NCBI GenBank assembly: GCA_035442025.1
Contig: DAORPQ010000005.1
Coordinates: 3,119-67,118 of the forward strand
Reading direction: 5' to 3'
Origin: Competibacter_A sp003527885
GTDB taxonomy: Bacteria > Pseudomonadota > Gammaproteobacteria > Competibacterales > Competibacteraceae
DNA: 64,000 bases
Within the stretch, counting starts at the first letter, position 1, and every line of letters begins with the position of its first letter. A model generated the notes under the pieces. The model was not told the origin of the DNA and searched no databases. It was given only the letters and a program-made list of their open reading frames with translations. This document shows, piece by piece, positions 25,668 to 33,956 of this stretch. A program made the position numbers and the translations under genes.

Positions 25668-27914
25668 ATGCCAGACGCCCCCTCCGACAAGCCACTCCGT
25701 CTCGCCATCGCCGGCATGAGTTGCGCCGGCTGTGTCGCCGCCGTGGAAACCGCGTTGCGCGCTGTTGCGGGCGTGACCGAGGCCAACGTGAATCTGGTCG
25801 AACGCACCGCCCAGGTCACGGGCGCGGCGCAGGTCGCGACCCTGCTCGCGGCGGTGCGCGAGGCCGGCTACGAGGCCAGCGAACTGCGCGATGCCAGCGA
25901 TGAAAGCGAGCGCGACCGGGCCGAGCGGGCCCGTTACCGGCGGCTGATCCGCAACGCGCTGGTCGCGGGCGCTCTCGCCGTGCCGCTGATGCTCGGCGAC
26001 ATGGCCGGCGTGGCACCGGGTCTGGCGACGCCGGGCGGACGGCTCTTCTGGATCGTGGCCGGTTTGGCGACCGCCGGAGTCATGCTCTATGCCGGCGGCC
26101 ATTTTTTCAGCGGCGCCTGGCGGCAATTTCGCCACCACAACGCCAACATGGATACCTTGATCGCGTTGGGTACCGGCGCGGCGTGGTTTTACTCCATGTT
26201 GGTCGCGCTGTTTCCCGACAGCGTGCCCACTCTGGCCCGGCACGCTTATTTCGAGGCGGCGGTCACCATCATCGCCTTGATCAACCTCGGCTCCGCGCTG
26301 GAAAGCCGGGCGCGCGGCAAGGCCTCGGCCGCGATCCAGCGCCTGCTGGGCCTGCGCCCGAAAACCGCCCGGCTGGTCGAAGGTGAGCAGGAGCGGGATG
26401 TCCCCATCGACACGCTCGCCAGCGGCGCTCTGATCCGGGTGCGGCCGGGCGAGAAAATCCCCGTGGACGGCACCGTCGCCAGCGGGCAATCCAGCGTGAA
26501 TGAAGCGATGCTCACCGGCGAAGCCTTGCCGGTGGTCAAACGCGAGGGCGATGCGGTCACCGGCGGCACTCTGAACGAATCCGGCAGCTTCATCTTCCGC
26601 GCGACCCGAGTCGGCGAGGAGACGGTGCTGGCGCACATCATCGCCAGCGTCCGGCAGGCCCAGAACAGCAAACCGCCGCTGGGCCGGCTGGCCGACCGGG
26701 TGGCCGCCGTTTTCGTGCCGGCGGTGCTGATCGTCGCCGTCCTTACCGCGCTCGCCTGGTTCAACGTCGGCCCCGAGCCGCGCGGCGGCTTCATGCTGGT
26801 GACGACTTTGACGGTGCTGATTATCGCCTGCCCCTGCGCGCTGGGACTGGCGACCCCCATTTCCATCATGGTCGGTGTCGGCAAGGCCGCCGAACACGGT
26901 ATCCTGATTCGCGATGGCGAAGCGCTGCAACGCGCCGGCCAACTGACGGCGGTGGTGCTCGATAAGACCGGCACGGTCACCACCGGCCGACCGACGGTCA
27001 CCCGGCTGATCGCCCTGCCGGGTTTCGATGAAACCGAACTGCTACGGCTGGCGGCCGGTCTGGAGACGGGTTCCGAACACCCGCTGGGACAGGCGATCGT
27101 GAAGGCCGCCCAGGAACGCGGCCTGTCCGTCCCCGCGCCGGCCGCGTTCGAGGCGATGGCCGGCATGGGCGCGAGCGGTCGCGCGGCCGACCGCTCGCTA
27201 CGGGTCGGCAACCGGCGCTTGCTGGAAGCCGCCCAAATCGATGCCACGCCTTTGGCGGAAGAAGCCGAGCGGTTGGCCGCCGCCGGCCAGACGCCGATCT
27301 TCGTGGCGATCGACGGCCGGCCGGCGGGCCTCATCGCCGTTGCCGACCCGCTCAAGCCGGATTCGGCCGAAGCCATTCGCCGCCTGCGCGATTTGAAGCT
27401 GCGCGTGATCCTGCTGACCGGCGATCATCGCGCGACCGCCCGCGCCATCGCCGCCGCGGCCGGCATCGACACCGTTTTCGCCGAGGTGGCGCCCACCGCC
27501 AAGGCGGATATCATCGCCGACTTTCAGGCGCGGGGCGAGATCGTGGGGATGGTCGGCGACGGCATCAACGACGCGCCGGCCCTGGCCAAGGCCGAGGTCG
27601 GTTTCGCGATGGGGACCGGCGCCGACGTCGCCATCGAAAGCGCCGGCATCACGCTGGTCGGCGGCTCGCTGCGCGGCATCGCCGACGCCATCGCCATTTC
27701 CCGCGCCACCGTCACCAATATCCGGCAGAATTTGTTCGGCGCTTTCCTTTACAATACCTTGGGCATACCGCTTGCGGCAGGCGTCCTGTACCCCGCGACC
27801 GGGCTGCTGCTCGACCCGATGCTGGCCGGCGCGGCGATGGCGCTGTCGTCCTTTACCGTGGTCAGCAATGCCAACCGGTTGCGCGGTTTTCAGCCGAAAG
27901 GGGCGCCGGCATGA
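25668..27914 (+). CDS. copA: Copper-translocating P1B-type ATPase
   Basis: A 748-residue heavy-metal P-type ATPase for export of Cu(I). A single N-terminal HMA domain carries GMSCAGC (Cys19 and Cys22). Eight membrane helices are expected, with the CPC transport motif at residues 388-390 (IACPCALGLATP). Also present are the phosphorylated Asp432 in DKTGTVTTG, the HPLG motif of the nucleotide domain, TGDHRATA, and GDGINDAPAL. All catalytic parts are intact. ATG 25668 follows CGGAGA at 9 nt; the longer upstream frame is not similar to the family. It is followed by an ATGA overlap into a 26-residue peptide and then a sensor kinase, so metal status and signalling may be linked. Confidence 0.93.
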   Translation: MPDAPSDKPLRLAIAGMSCAGCVAAVETALRAVAGVTEANVNLVERTAQVTGAAQVATLLAAVREAGYEASELRDASDESERDRAERARYRRLIRNALVAGALAVPLMLGDMAGVAPGLATPGGRLFWIVAGLATAGVMLYAGGHFFSGAWRQFRHHNANMDTLIALGTGAAWFYSMLVALFPDSVPTLARHAYFEAAVTIIALINLGSALESRARGKASAAIQRLLGLRPKTARLVEGEQERDVPIDTLASGALIRVRPGEKIPVDGTVASGQSSVNEAMLTGEALPVVKREGDAVTGGTLNESGSFIFRATRVGEETVLAHIIASVRQAQNSKPPLGRLADRVAAVFVPAVLIVAVLTALAWFNVGPEPRGGFMLVTTLTVLIIACPCALGLATPISIMVGVGKAAEHGILIRDGEALQRAGQLTAVVLDKTGTVTTGRPTVTRLIALPGFDETELLRLAAGLETGSEHPLGQAIVKAAQERGLSVPAPAAFEAMAGMGASGRAADRSLRVGNRRLLEAAQIDATPLAEEAERLAAAGQTPIFVAIDGRPAGLIAVADPLKPDSAEAIRRLRDLKLRVILLTGDHRATARAIAAAAGIDTVFAEVAPTAKADIIADFQARGEIVGMVGDGINDAPALAKAEVGFAMGTGADVAIESAGITLVGGSLRGIADAIAISRATVTNIRQNLFGAFLYNTLGIPLAAGVLYPATGLLLDPMLAGAAMALSSFTVVSNANRLRGFQPKGAPA

Positions 27915-27991
27915 CGGCGTATCTCGTCAACTTGGCCGGACTGGGACTGATCGCCCTGATCGTCTGGTGGTTTTGGATCGCACGCTCATGA
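27911..27991 (+). CDS. 26-residue single-helix membrane peptide
   Basis: An 81-bp open frame encodes a peptide opening MTAYLVNLAGLGLIALIVWW and closing FWIARS: a short polar start, one membrane helix ending in an aromatic belt, and a positively charged C-terminus. Both ends overlap neighbours: its ATG overlaps the copA stop (ATGA at 27911-27914) and its TGA overlaps the next ATG (27988-27991), strong evidence that it is translated. It is too short for CcoS. From memory, similar helices begin membrane-anchored cupredoxin-like proteins encoded after copper ATPases, so it may be the remnant anchor of such a protein; that is a hypothesis. Confidence 0.6.
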   Translation: MTAYLVNLAGLGLIALIVWWFWIARS

Positions 27992-28317
27992 AATTTCCCG
28001 ATTTTCCCAAACTGGTTGGACTGTACCGGAAACCGGCTTGGCCGCAGCGGCTGGCCTTGGGCCTGACATCCGCCCTGGTGTTGGTCGCGACGTTCGCCGT
28101 CGCTTCCGTCGTGTTCGCGGCGTTGCTGGTCGCGGGTCTGGTGGTCGGCGGTTGGTTGTGGTGGCAATACCACAAGCTGACCCGCAAGATGCGTCGGGCG
28201 CAACCCGGTGTGTTCGAAGGGGAATACGAGATCGAGCCAAGCCCTCTCGCCCTGGAGGATCGGCCGGACCCGGCTCCGTCCGCCGCCGATCCGACCGAAC
28301 CCCGGCGGGCGCCATGA
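27988..28317 (+). CDS. Small membrane protein between copA and sensor kinase
   Basis: A 109-residue protein not recognised as a known family. A basic N-terminus (MKFPDFPKLVGLYRKPAWPQR) is followed by a long hydrophobic stretch, probably two helices (LALGLTSALVLVATFAVAS and VVFAALLVAGLVVGGWLWW). A basic loop (YHKLTRKMRRAQ) and an acidic Pro-rich tail containing GVFEGEYEIE come next. The start ATG 27988 overlaps the stop of the 26-residue peptide, and the stop overlaps the start of the GAF histidine kinase (ATGA). Position suggests an accessory of the metal ATPase or of the kinase. Confidence 0.7.
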   Translation: MKFPDFPKLVGLYRKPAWPQRLALGLTSALVLVATFAVASVVFAALLVAGLVVGGWLWWQYHKLTRKMRRAQPGVFEGEYEIEPSPLALEDRPDPAPSAADPTEPRRAP

Positions 28318-30287
28318 ACGCCGTGGCGCCGGGTGCCGTCGCGTTCTCCAGCCCCGCGGACGATCTCATTTTTCAGCGCATATACGCCGACCAGGTGCGC
28401 TTGCTGTACGTCCAAGCGCCGCTGGGGGTAGTCGGTAGCCTGTTCGTGGCGCCCCTGCTCGCCTTCATCCTCTGGAACACGGTAGCGCATTCGATTCTGG
28501 TGATTTGGGTGCTGTTCCTGGAGTCCACCGTCGCGATCCGCTGGGCGCTGACGGTCGCCTTCCAGCGCCACGCCGCCGGGGATGAGACCATCGGGCGCTG
28601 GGCCGAACGCTACACTTGGGCTTGCGCCGCAGGCGGGGTCGGTTGGGGGGGCTGCGTGGTCCTGCTGGCGCTGTCCCCATCACTGGTCGAACAAAGTTTC
28701 ATCATGCTGATTCTCGGCGGCGTCTTGATGGGCGGCGTGCTCACCATGACGCCGGTATTGGCCGCCTGCATGGCCTACGCCCTACCTCTGGCGCTGCCGC
28801 CGGTGTCGTGGCTGCTCCTGCAAGACGATCTGTTGCGCGTCGTCATGGGGACAACCGGATTGTTGTATCTGTTGCTGGCGTTGGGCACCGCCCACCGCTA
28901 CCACCGGACGCTCGGCCAGTATTTGCGGTTGGCCCTGGAAAATCTTGATCTCGCCCAATCCTGCGCCAAGGCGCAGGAACAAACCGAGCGCACCAACCGG
29001 CGCTTGGCCGAACAACAGGCGGTGCTCCAAAACAGCGTGGATGCGCTGCGCGAGTTTTACCGCATCATTTCCACCCCGCACCGTCACGCCAGCGACCAAA
29101 TTCAAGCGCTGCTGGCGATGGGCTGCCAGCGGTTCGGGGCGGATACCGGCGTGCTGGCGCGCGTGGAAGGTGAAGGCTATGAAATCGTTCAGCCCGTCGC
29201 GCCCGACGCGCAACTCGCTCCGGGTGACCGGTTCGCCCTGACCGATACCTACTGTCAAGAGACCCTGCGCGCGCGGCAGCCCGTGGCGTTCGAATCCGCC
29301 TTCACGCGGTTTCAGGGGAGGCGGCAGCCCCAGCACCTCAAGCGCCAGGTCGCCACCTATCTCGGCGCCGCCGTGAAAGTCGGCGACCGAACCTTCGGCA
29401 CGCTCAGTTTTTCCGACCTCCGGTCCCGGCCGGCGCCGTTCACCCCGGTCGATCTCGAATTGATTCAACTCATGGCCCAGTGGGTGGGAACCACCCTCGA
29501 ACAGGATCGCATGGCCGTCGCCGCCCAGCGCCAACACACCTTGCTGGCCCATGCGTCGCGCCTCAACACCCTGGGCGAGATGGCCTCCGGGCTGGCGCAC
29601 GAACTCAACCAGCCCATCACGGCCATCGCCTTGTATACCGAAACGTGCTTGGCCCGACTGCGAAGCACGCAAGCCAGCCCGAACGAAATCCGGGAGACCC
29701 TGGAAAAAATCGCCGCGCAAAGCGCGCGCACCAACACCATCATCCAGCAAGTCCGCCATTTCGCCCGTCAAAGCAAACCGCAATATCTTTCGGTTCGCAT
29801 CAAGGATCTGTTCGACGACATCTCGGATTTCCTGCGCCTGGAAGTCCGTCGCCACCGCATCCAGTTCGAGCTGAACATCGCTGCGGATTTACCGTTGGTA
29901 CTGGCGGACCCCCTGCAATTTCAACAGGTGGTCCTCAACCTGATTCGCAACGCGGTGGACGCCATGAACCAGATTGAAGGGCCGCGCATCATTAGCGTGT
30001 TTGCCCGCCTCGATGGGGAAGTCGTCGAAATCGGCGTGAAAGACACCGGGCCCGGCGTGGCTCCGGACGTTTTCAACCAATTGCTGAATCCTTTTTTTAC
30101 CACCAAACCGGATGGGCTGGGCCTGGGATTGTCGATCAGCCAATCCATCGTCGAAGCCCACGGCGGCCGGCTGTGGGCAACGTCCAATCAGGGTTCCGGC
30201 ATCACCTTTCATTTCACCTTGCCCACCGCCAGCCGCGCCAAGACCTCCGAACGGATCGCCGCGGATTTGCCCCTGGCAGCGAACTGA
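28314..30287 (+). CDS. Membrane histidine kinase with GAF domain
   Basis: A 657-residue sensor kinase. Five to six membrane helices occupy about residues 20-215. After a coiled segment, a GAF domain spans about 242-389, reading the small-molecule pocket between DQIQALLAMGCQRFG and VGDRTFGTLSFSDLRS. The HisKA phospho-acceptor helix is at about 412-470 (GEMASGLAHELNQP), and the HATPase has NLIRNAVDAMNQ (about 541), DTGPGVAPD and LGLGLSISQSIVEAHGG (about 599). The start is ATG 28314, overlapping the preceding stop. It is the last gene of the copA run. A second kinase and a FixJ-type regulator follow, so both kinases may address that regulator. Confidence 0.9.
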   Translation: MNAVAPGAVAFSSPADDLIFQRIYADQVRLLYVQAPLGVVGSLFVAPLLAFILWNTVAHSILVIWVLFLESTVAIRWALTVAFQRHAAGDETIGRWAERYTWACAAGGVGWGGCVVLLALSPSLVEQSFIMLILGGVLMGGVLTMTPVLAACMAYALPLALPPVSWLLLQDDLLRVVMGTTGLLYLLLALGTAHRYHRTLGQYLRLALENLDLAQSCAKAQEQTERTNRRLAEQQAVLQNSVDALREFYRIISTPHRHASDQIQALLAMGCQRFGADTGVLARVEGEGYEIVQPVAPDAQLAPGDRFALTDTYCQETLRARQPVAFESAFTRFQGRRQPQHLKRQVATYLGAAVKVGDRTFGTLSFSDLRSRPAPFTPVDLELIQLMAQWVGTTLEQDRMAVAAQRQHTLLAHASRLNTLGEMASGLAHELNQPITAIALYTETCLARLRSTQASPNEIRETLEKIAAQSARTNTIIQQVRHFARQSKPQYLSVRIKDLFDDISDFLRLEVRRHRIQFELNIAADLPLVLADPLQFQQVVLNLIRNAVDAMNQIEGPRIISVFARLDGEVVEIGVKDTGPGVAPDVFNQLLNPFFTTKPDGLGLGLSISQSIVEAHGGRLWATSNQGSGITFHFTLPTASRAKTSERIAADLPLAAN

Positions 30288-30323
30288 TCCGGAAACCCGG
30301 CGTTGATTGGCCTCAAGCGCCCA

Positions 30324-32231
30324 ATGGCCCCTTCCGAAGATCGGCCTTGGCCGGCTCGGCGCAAGGCATTGCTTTCGGACGAGCATCGGCCCGAATCCGG
30401 TTGGCGGCGCTGGCGTCTCCACCACCTTCATCCGGCCGCCGTCAGCCTGCTGTTCACGGCGGCCGGCCTGCTTTGGCTATTGGTGGTCGATCCGATCCTC
30501 GCCGCCGGGTTCCACGGCGACGGCGCGAAACGGCTTTTCGAACAATGGCCCAACGTGTTGGTCACCCTCACCGGCGGCATTCTGCTTTATGGGCTGCTGC
30601 AAGCCCGCGCCAACAGCGCCGCTCGCGCCCGGCAGGCGCAAGAGCTGCGGCTGAGCGAGTTCATGGAGCGGATGTTCGATGTGGCTTTTCTCAAGGACCG
30701 CCAGGGCCGTTACGTCCTCCTTAACCCGGCGGGCGCCCGGCTGGCGTGCCGCTCCTTGAGCGAGTGCCTGAACCGGGACGATCTCGCCTTGTTCCCGGCC
30801 GATATGGCCCGAAAAATGATGGAGGACGATCGGCGCGTGATCGCCAGCGGCGAGCTGTTGAGCTGCGAGGATACCTTCACCTTTCAAGGCGATACCCGGA
30901 CTTTCCTCTCCACCAAATGGCCCTGCCGGGACAGCGCTGGCGCAATCGTCGGCATCATCGGCATCGCCCGAGACATCACCGTTGAAAAGCGGGCCGAACA
31001 ACGCCCGCAACGCGCGCGCGCCGACCTGGAAGCGCGCGTGCGGGAGCGCACCGTCCAGCTGCTGACCATCAACGAGAACCTGGAACGGCAGATCGCCGCC
31101 CGCACTCGGGCGGAATGCGCCTTGCGCGACAGCGAGGAGCGCTTCCGCCAGCTGGCCGAACACATCCGGGAGGTGTTCTGGGTCCACGGTATCGAGCAGG
31201 AAAGGCCGCTCTATGTCAGCCCCGCCTACGAGGACATTTGGGGGCGGCCGATCCACGGCCTGCACGACCGCCCGCAGGACTGGATCGAAGCGGTCCATCC
31301 CGACGACCGGGCGCGCGTGCAAGCCGCCCATGTCGCCAAGCGGCACTCGGGGCACTTCGATGAGGAATATCGGATCGTCCGCCCCGACGGTACGGTCCGC
31401 TGGATTTGGGATCGCGGCTTTCCCATCCTCGACGAAGCTGGCCACACCTACCGCATCGCCGGCTTGGCCGAGGACATCACCCGCCGCAAGTTGGCCGAGG
31501 ATCAATTGCGGCGGCAGCAGGTGGAACTGGCCCGCATGTCGCGGCTCAGCCTGGCGGTCGAACTGGCTTCCAATCTGGCCCACGAACTCAACCAGCCGCT
31601 GGCGGCCATCGTCGCCTACACGCAGGCGTGTCTGGCCTTGCTGCACCAAGCCAACACCGACCCCCGCGTGCTGACCGGCCCGCTTGAGGAAGTGGTCAAG
31701 CAAGGGTTGCGCGCCGGCGAAATCATTCGCCATTTGCGCGAGTTGGTCCACAAACATCCGGCCGTCCAGTCCGCGCTCGATCTGAATGCGCTGGTTCGCT
31801 CCGTCGTCCACTACGCGCAACTGGAAGTGCGCCAAGCCGGTGTCGCGTTGCGCCTGGAATTGGCCGACGGCTTGCCGCCGGCCCTGGCCGACGATATCCA
31901 GATTCAGCTGGTCGTGCTGTATTTGATCCGCAACGCCCTCGAAGCGATCGGCGAGGAGAACGGCGAACCCCGCGAGGTGATCCTGCACACCGCCCCGCTC
32001 GATGCCGACCGGGTGCAAGTCACCGTCCGGGATACGGGACAGGGTCTCAGCCCGGAGGTCCGAGACCGCCTGTTCCAGCCCTTCTTCACCACCAAAGCGG
32101 GCGGCATGGGGCTGGGGCTGTCGGTCAGTCGCTCCATCGTCGAATCGCAGGGCGGACAGCTGTGGGCGACTTCCAATCCAGACGGCGGAGCTTCGTTCCA
32201 CTTCAGCCTGCCTATCCATGCCCCCTCCTGA
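30324..32231 (+). CDS. PAS-domain histidine kinase (FixL/TtrS-like)
   Basis: A 635-residue kinase. Two membrane helices (about residues 40-61 and 77-95) precede a PAS domain (about 108-220), a coiled linker with DLEARVRERTVQLL, and a second PAS/PAC domain (about 272-392; YVSPAYEDIWGRP, VHPDDRARVQAAH, EEYRIVRPDGTVRWIW). The HisKA helix follows (NLAHELNQPLAAIVAYTQA), then the HATPase with YLIRNALEAIGE, DTGQGLSPE and MGLGLSVSRSIVESQGG. ATG 30324 was preferred to the TTG at 30303; neither has a strong ribosome-binding site. It lies 36 bp after the GAF kinase and 17 bp before the FixJ-type regulator, its likely partner. Confidence 0.88.
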   Translation: MAPSEDRPWPARRKALLSDEHRPESGWRRWRLHHLHPAAVSLLFTAAGLLWLLVVDPILAAGFHGDGAKRLFEQWPNVLVTLTGGILLYGLLQARANSAARARQAQELRLSEFMERMFDVAFLKDRQGRYVLLNPAGARLACRSLSECLNRDDLALFPADMARKMMEDDRRVIASGELLSCEDTFTFQGDTRTFLSTKWPCRDSAGAIVGIIGIARDITVEKRAEQRPQRARADLEARVRERTVQLLTINENLERQIAARTRAECALRDSEERFRQLAEHIREVFWVHGIEQERPLYVSPAYEDIWGRPIHGLHDRPQDWIEAVHPDDRARVQAAHVAKRHSGHFDEEYRIVRPDGTVRWIWDRGFPILDEAGHTYRIAGLAEDITRRKLAEDQLRRQQVELARMSRLSLAVELASNLAHELNQPLAAIVAYTQACLALLHQANTDPRVLTGPLEEVVKQGLRAGEIIRHLRELVHKHPAVQSALDLNALVRSVVHYAQLEVRQAGVALRLELADGLPPALADDIQIQLVVLYLIRNALEAIGEENGEPREVILHTAPLDADRVQVTVRDTGQGLSPEVRDRLFQPFFTTKAGGMGLGLSVSRSIVESQGGQLWATSNPDGGASFHFSLPIHAPS

Positions 32232-32248
32232 CATAAACCCGCACCTGC

Positions 32249-32863
32249 ATGTCCGACACGCCCACCGTTTTTCTCATCGATGACGACCGCGCGGTGCGCG
32301 ATGCCGTCGGCTTGCTGTTGCAAGCCAGCGGGCTCGCCGTGGAGACCTTCGCCAGCGCGGCTGAATTTCTCGACGCGGGCGTCGTCCACCGGCCGGGCTG
32401 CCTGGTCCTGGACGTGCGGATGCCCGGCCTCAGCGGCTTGGACTTACAGAAAGAATTGCGGGCCAAAGGCCACCGCACCCCGATCATCTTCATGACCGGC
32501 CACGGCGATGTTCCGATGGCGATCCGGGCCATGAAGGCCGGCGCTTTCGATTTTATCGAGAAACCCTTCCAGGGCCAGACGCTGCTCGCCCGCATCCGCG
32601 AAGCGCTGGCCTCCGACTCCCGGCAACGTCGCCGGCAGGCGTGTCGCGACAAGGCGGCCGCGCGGCTGGCGCTGCTGTCGCCCCGCGAGCGGGAAGTGCT
32701 GGAGCGGGTGGCGGAGGGCCAGTACAACAAAGTGATCGCCGCCGAACTCGGCATCAGTCTTTCCACCGTGGAAATCCACCGCAAGCGGGTCATGGAAAAA
32801 CTGCAAGCCGAGTCGCTGTCGGACCTGATTCGCCTGCTGGCGCTGTTGAACGAGCAGCCCTGA
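32249..32863 (+). CDS. FixJ/NarL-type response regulator
   Basis: A 204-residue regulator. The receiver occupies residues 1-125 with the acidic cluster FLIDDDRAV, phospho-acceptor Asp55 in LVLDVRMPG, the Thr of FMTGHGDVPMAIRAMKAGA and Lys in DFIEKPF. The LuxR-type helix-turn-helix follows at about 140-200: LSPREREVLERVAEGQYNKVIAAELGIS, then STVEIHRKRVMEKLQA. GDVPMAIRAMKAGAFDFIEKPF is characteristic of the FixJ/TtrR/DctR subgroup. It follows two histidine kinases on the same strand and is the natural output for one or both. Its DNA targets cannot be read here. Confidence 0.92.
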   Translation: MSDTPTVFLIDDDRAVRDAVGLLLQASGLAVETFASAAEFLDAGVVHRPGCLVLDVRMPGLSGLDLQKELRAKGHRTPIIFMTGHGDVPMAIRAMKAGAFDFIEKPFQGQTLLARIREALASDSRQRRRQACRDKAAARLALLSPREREVLERVAEGQYNKVIAAELGISLSTVEIHRKRVMEKLQAESLSDLIRLLALLNEQP

Positions 32864-32907
32864 AGCGCGGTGCGCCCCCTCGTCCGCCGGGCCTCCAGGA
32901 AGCCGGA

Positions 32908-33666
32908 TTACCGGCGTTGCGCGAAGGCGAGCAGGGCCGCCCGCGCTTCGGGCGAACCCAACAGCTCGATAAAGTGCCGGCTCTCCAACGCCACGCTGTC
33001 TTTCACCCGCTCCGCTTCGGACCGTTTCAGCAGGGCCTTGGTCAGCCGCACCGCCCGCGCCGGCAGCGCCGCCAAACGCCGCGCCTGGCTCATCGCCAGT
33101 TCCAGGGTCGCCTCCGAATCGGCGCCGATCCCGTTGATCAAACCCCATTCCAAAGCGCGCTCCGCGTCGAACGCATCGCCGAGCAGCAACAGCTCCGCGG
33201 CGCGGGCATGGCCGATCCGCTGCGGCAGCAGCACACTGGAACCCGCCTCGGGGCACAAGCCGAGATTGACGAAAGGCAGGCGCAAGCTCGCCCCGGCCCG
33301 CGCGTACACCAGGTCACAATGCAGCAGCAGGGTCACGCCAACACCGACCGCCATCCCGTTGACGGCGGCGATCAGCGGCTTTTCAAAGCGCTGTAGCGCC
33401 GCCAGAAACTGGAACACCGGGCTGTCTTCACCGGCAGGTGGCGCCGCCAAAAAATCGGCGATATCGTTACCGCTGCTGAAGCTGTCCCCGCTGCCGGTCA
33501 CCACCACCACATGGGTCGCCGGATCGCGGCCAGCCTCATCCAGAACCGCCGTCAACGCCGCATACATGGCGCGGGTCAGGGCGTTCTTCTTGGCGGGCCG
33601 GTGGATGCGCGCCAACACGACGCGCTCCTGTTGCACCGTCACAATGTCTCGGGCGTCCGTCGTCAC
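32908..33666 (-). CDS. Crotonase-family enoyl-CoA isomerase/hydratase
   Basis: A 252-residue crotonase-fold protein acting on acyl-CoA. The oxyanion-hole segment FSSGNDIADF and the second block AAVNGMAVGVGVTLLLHCD are present. In hydratases the second block has a catalytic Glu (GGGCE); here it reads GVGVT, while LGLCPEAGSS keeps one Glu. This single-glutamate pattern is that of delta-3,2-enoyl-CoA isomerases (ECI/PaaG type), so isomerase is favoured over hydratase. The start is GTG 33666, preceded by GGAGGG at 7 nt. It is convergent with the FixJ-type regulator (44-bp gap) and divergent from the beta-helix gene. Confidence 0.85.
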   Translation of the reverse strand: MTTDARDIVTVQQERVVLARIHRPAKKNALTRAMYAALTAVLDEAGRDPATHVVVVTGSGDSFSSGNDIADFLAAPPAGEDSPVFQFLAALQRFEKPLIAAVNGMAVGVGVTLLLHCDLVYARAGASLRLPFVNLGLCPEAGSSVLLPQRIGHARAAELLLLGDAFDAERALEWGLINGIGADSEATLELAMSQARRLAALPARAVRLTKALLKRSEAERVKDSVALESRHFIELLGSPEARAALLAFAQRR

Positions 33667-33822
33667 GACAAGCCCTCCGTTACAGGGGGTCCAATAGCCG
33701 TTTTATGAGTTCGGTCATCTTGTAAGGTAGGACAAGCACGCCGCCGCATTGGCGCAATTGCGCGCCAGAAAAAGACCGTGACACCCGAGCCAATGCACCG
33801 CCGTACCATTTACATAATTTTA

Positions 33823-33843
33823 GCCGATTTACAGCTAATCGGC
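33823..33843. promoter_or_regulatory. Inverted repeat overlapping candidate promoter
   Basis: GCCGATT (33823-33829) and AATCGGC (33837-33843) form perfect 7-bp arms around TACAGCT. The repeat overlaps the candidate -35 box of the beta-helix gene, a position suited to a repressor or activator. The rest of the 290-bp spacer (33667-33956) holds nothing else I recognise. Confidence 0.4.
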
Positions 33844-33855
33844 ATGATATATGCT
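33828..33855 (+). promoter_or_regulatory. Candidate promoter for the beta-helix/DUF4214 gene
   Basis: TTTACA (33828-33833) and TATGCT (33850-33855) are 16 bp apart in a locally AT-rich patch. The start site would be near 33862, leaving a leader of about 95 nt before the ATG at 33957. Confidence 0.4.
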
Positions 33856-33956
33856 TAAGACGATGACGCTACGTGCGTCACCGCCGCACCCATGCCGCCG
33901 ATGACTCGTACCGCGCGCCGATCCAGTTGTTTCGACCCATAAGTAAGGTATCGCCC

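Noticed and set aside
25587..27376. Long minus-strand frames opposite copA
   Set aside because: copA shows every P-type ATPase motif on the plus strand; the opposite frames are compositional artefacts.
28782..29855. 357-codon minus-strand frame inside the GAF kinase gene
   Set aside because: Antisense of HisKA/GAF coding sequence, no motif of its own.
30303..30323. TTG start for the PAS kinase seven codons upstream
   Set aside because: A rare start without ribosome-binding site; ATG 30324 is preferred, though not proven.
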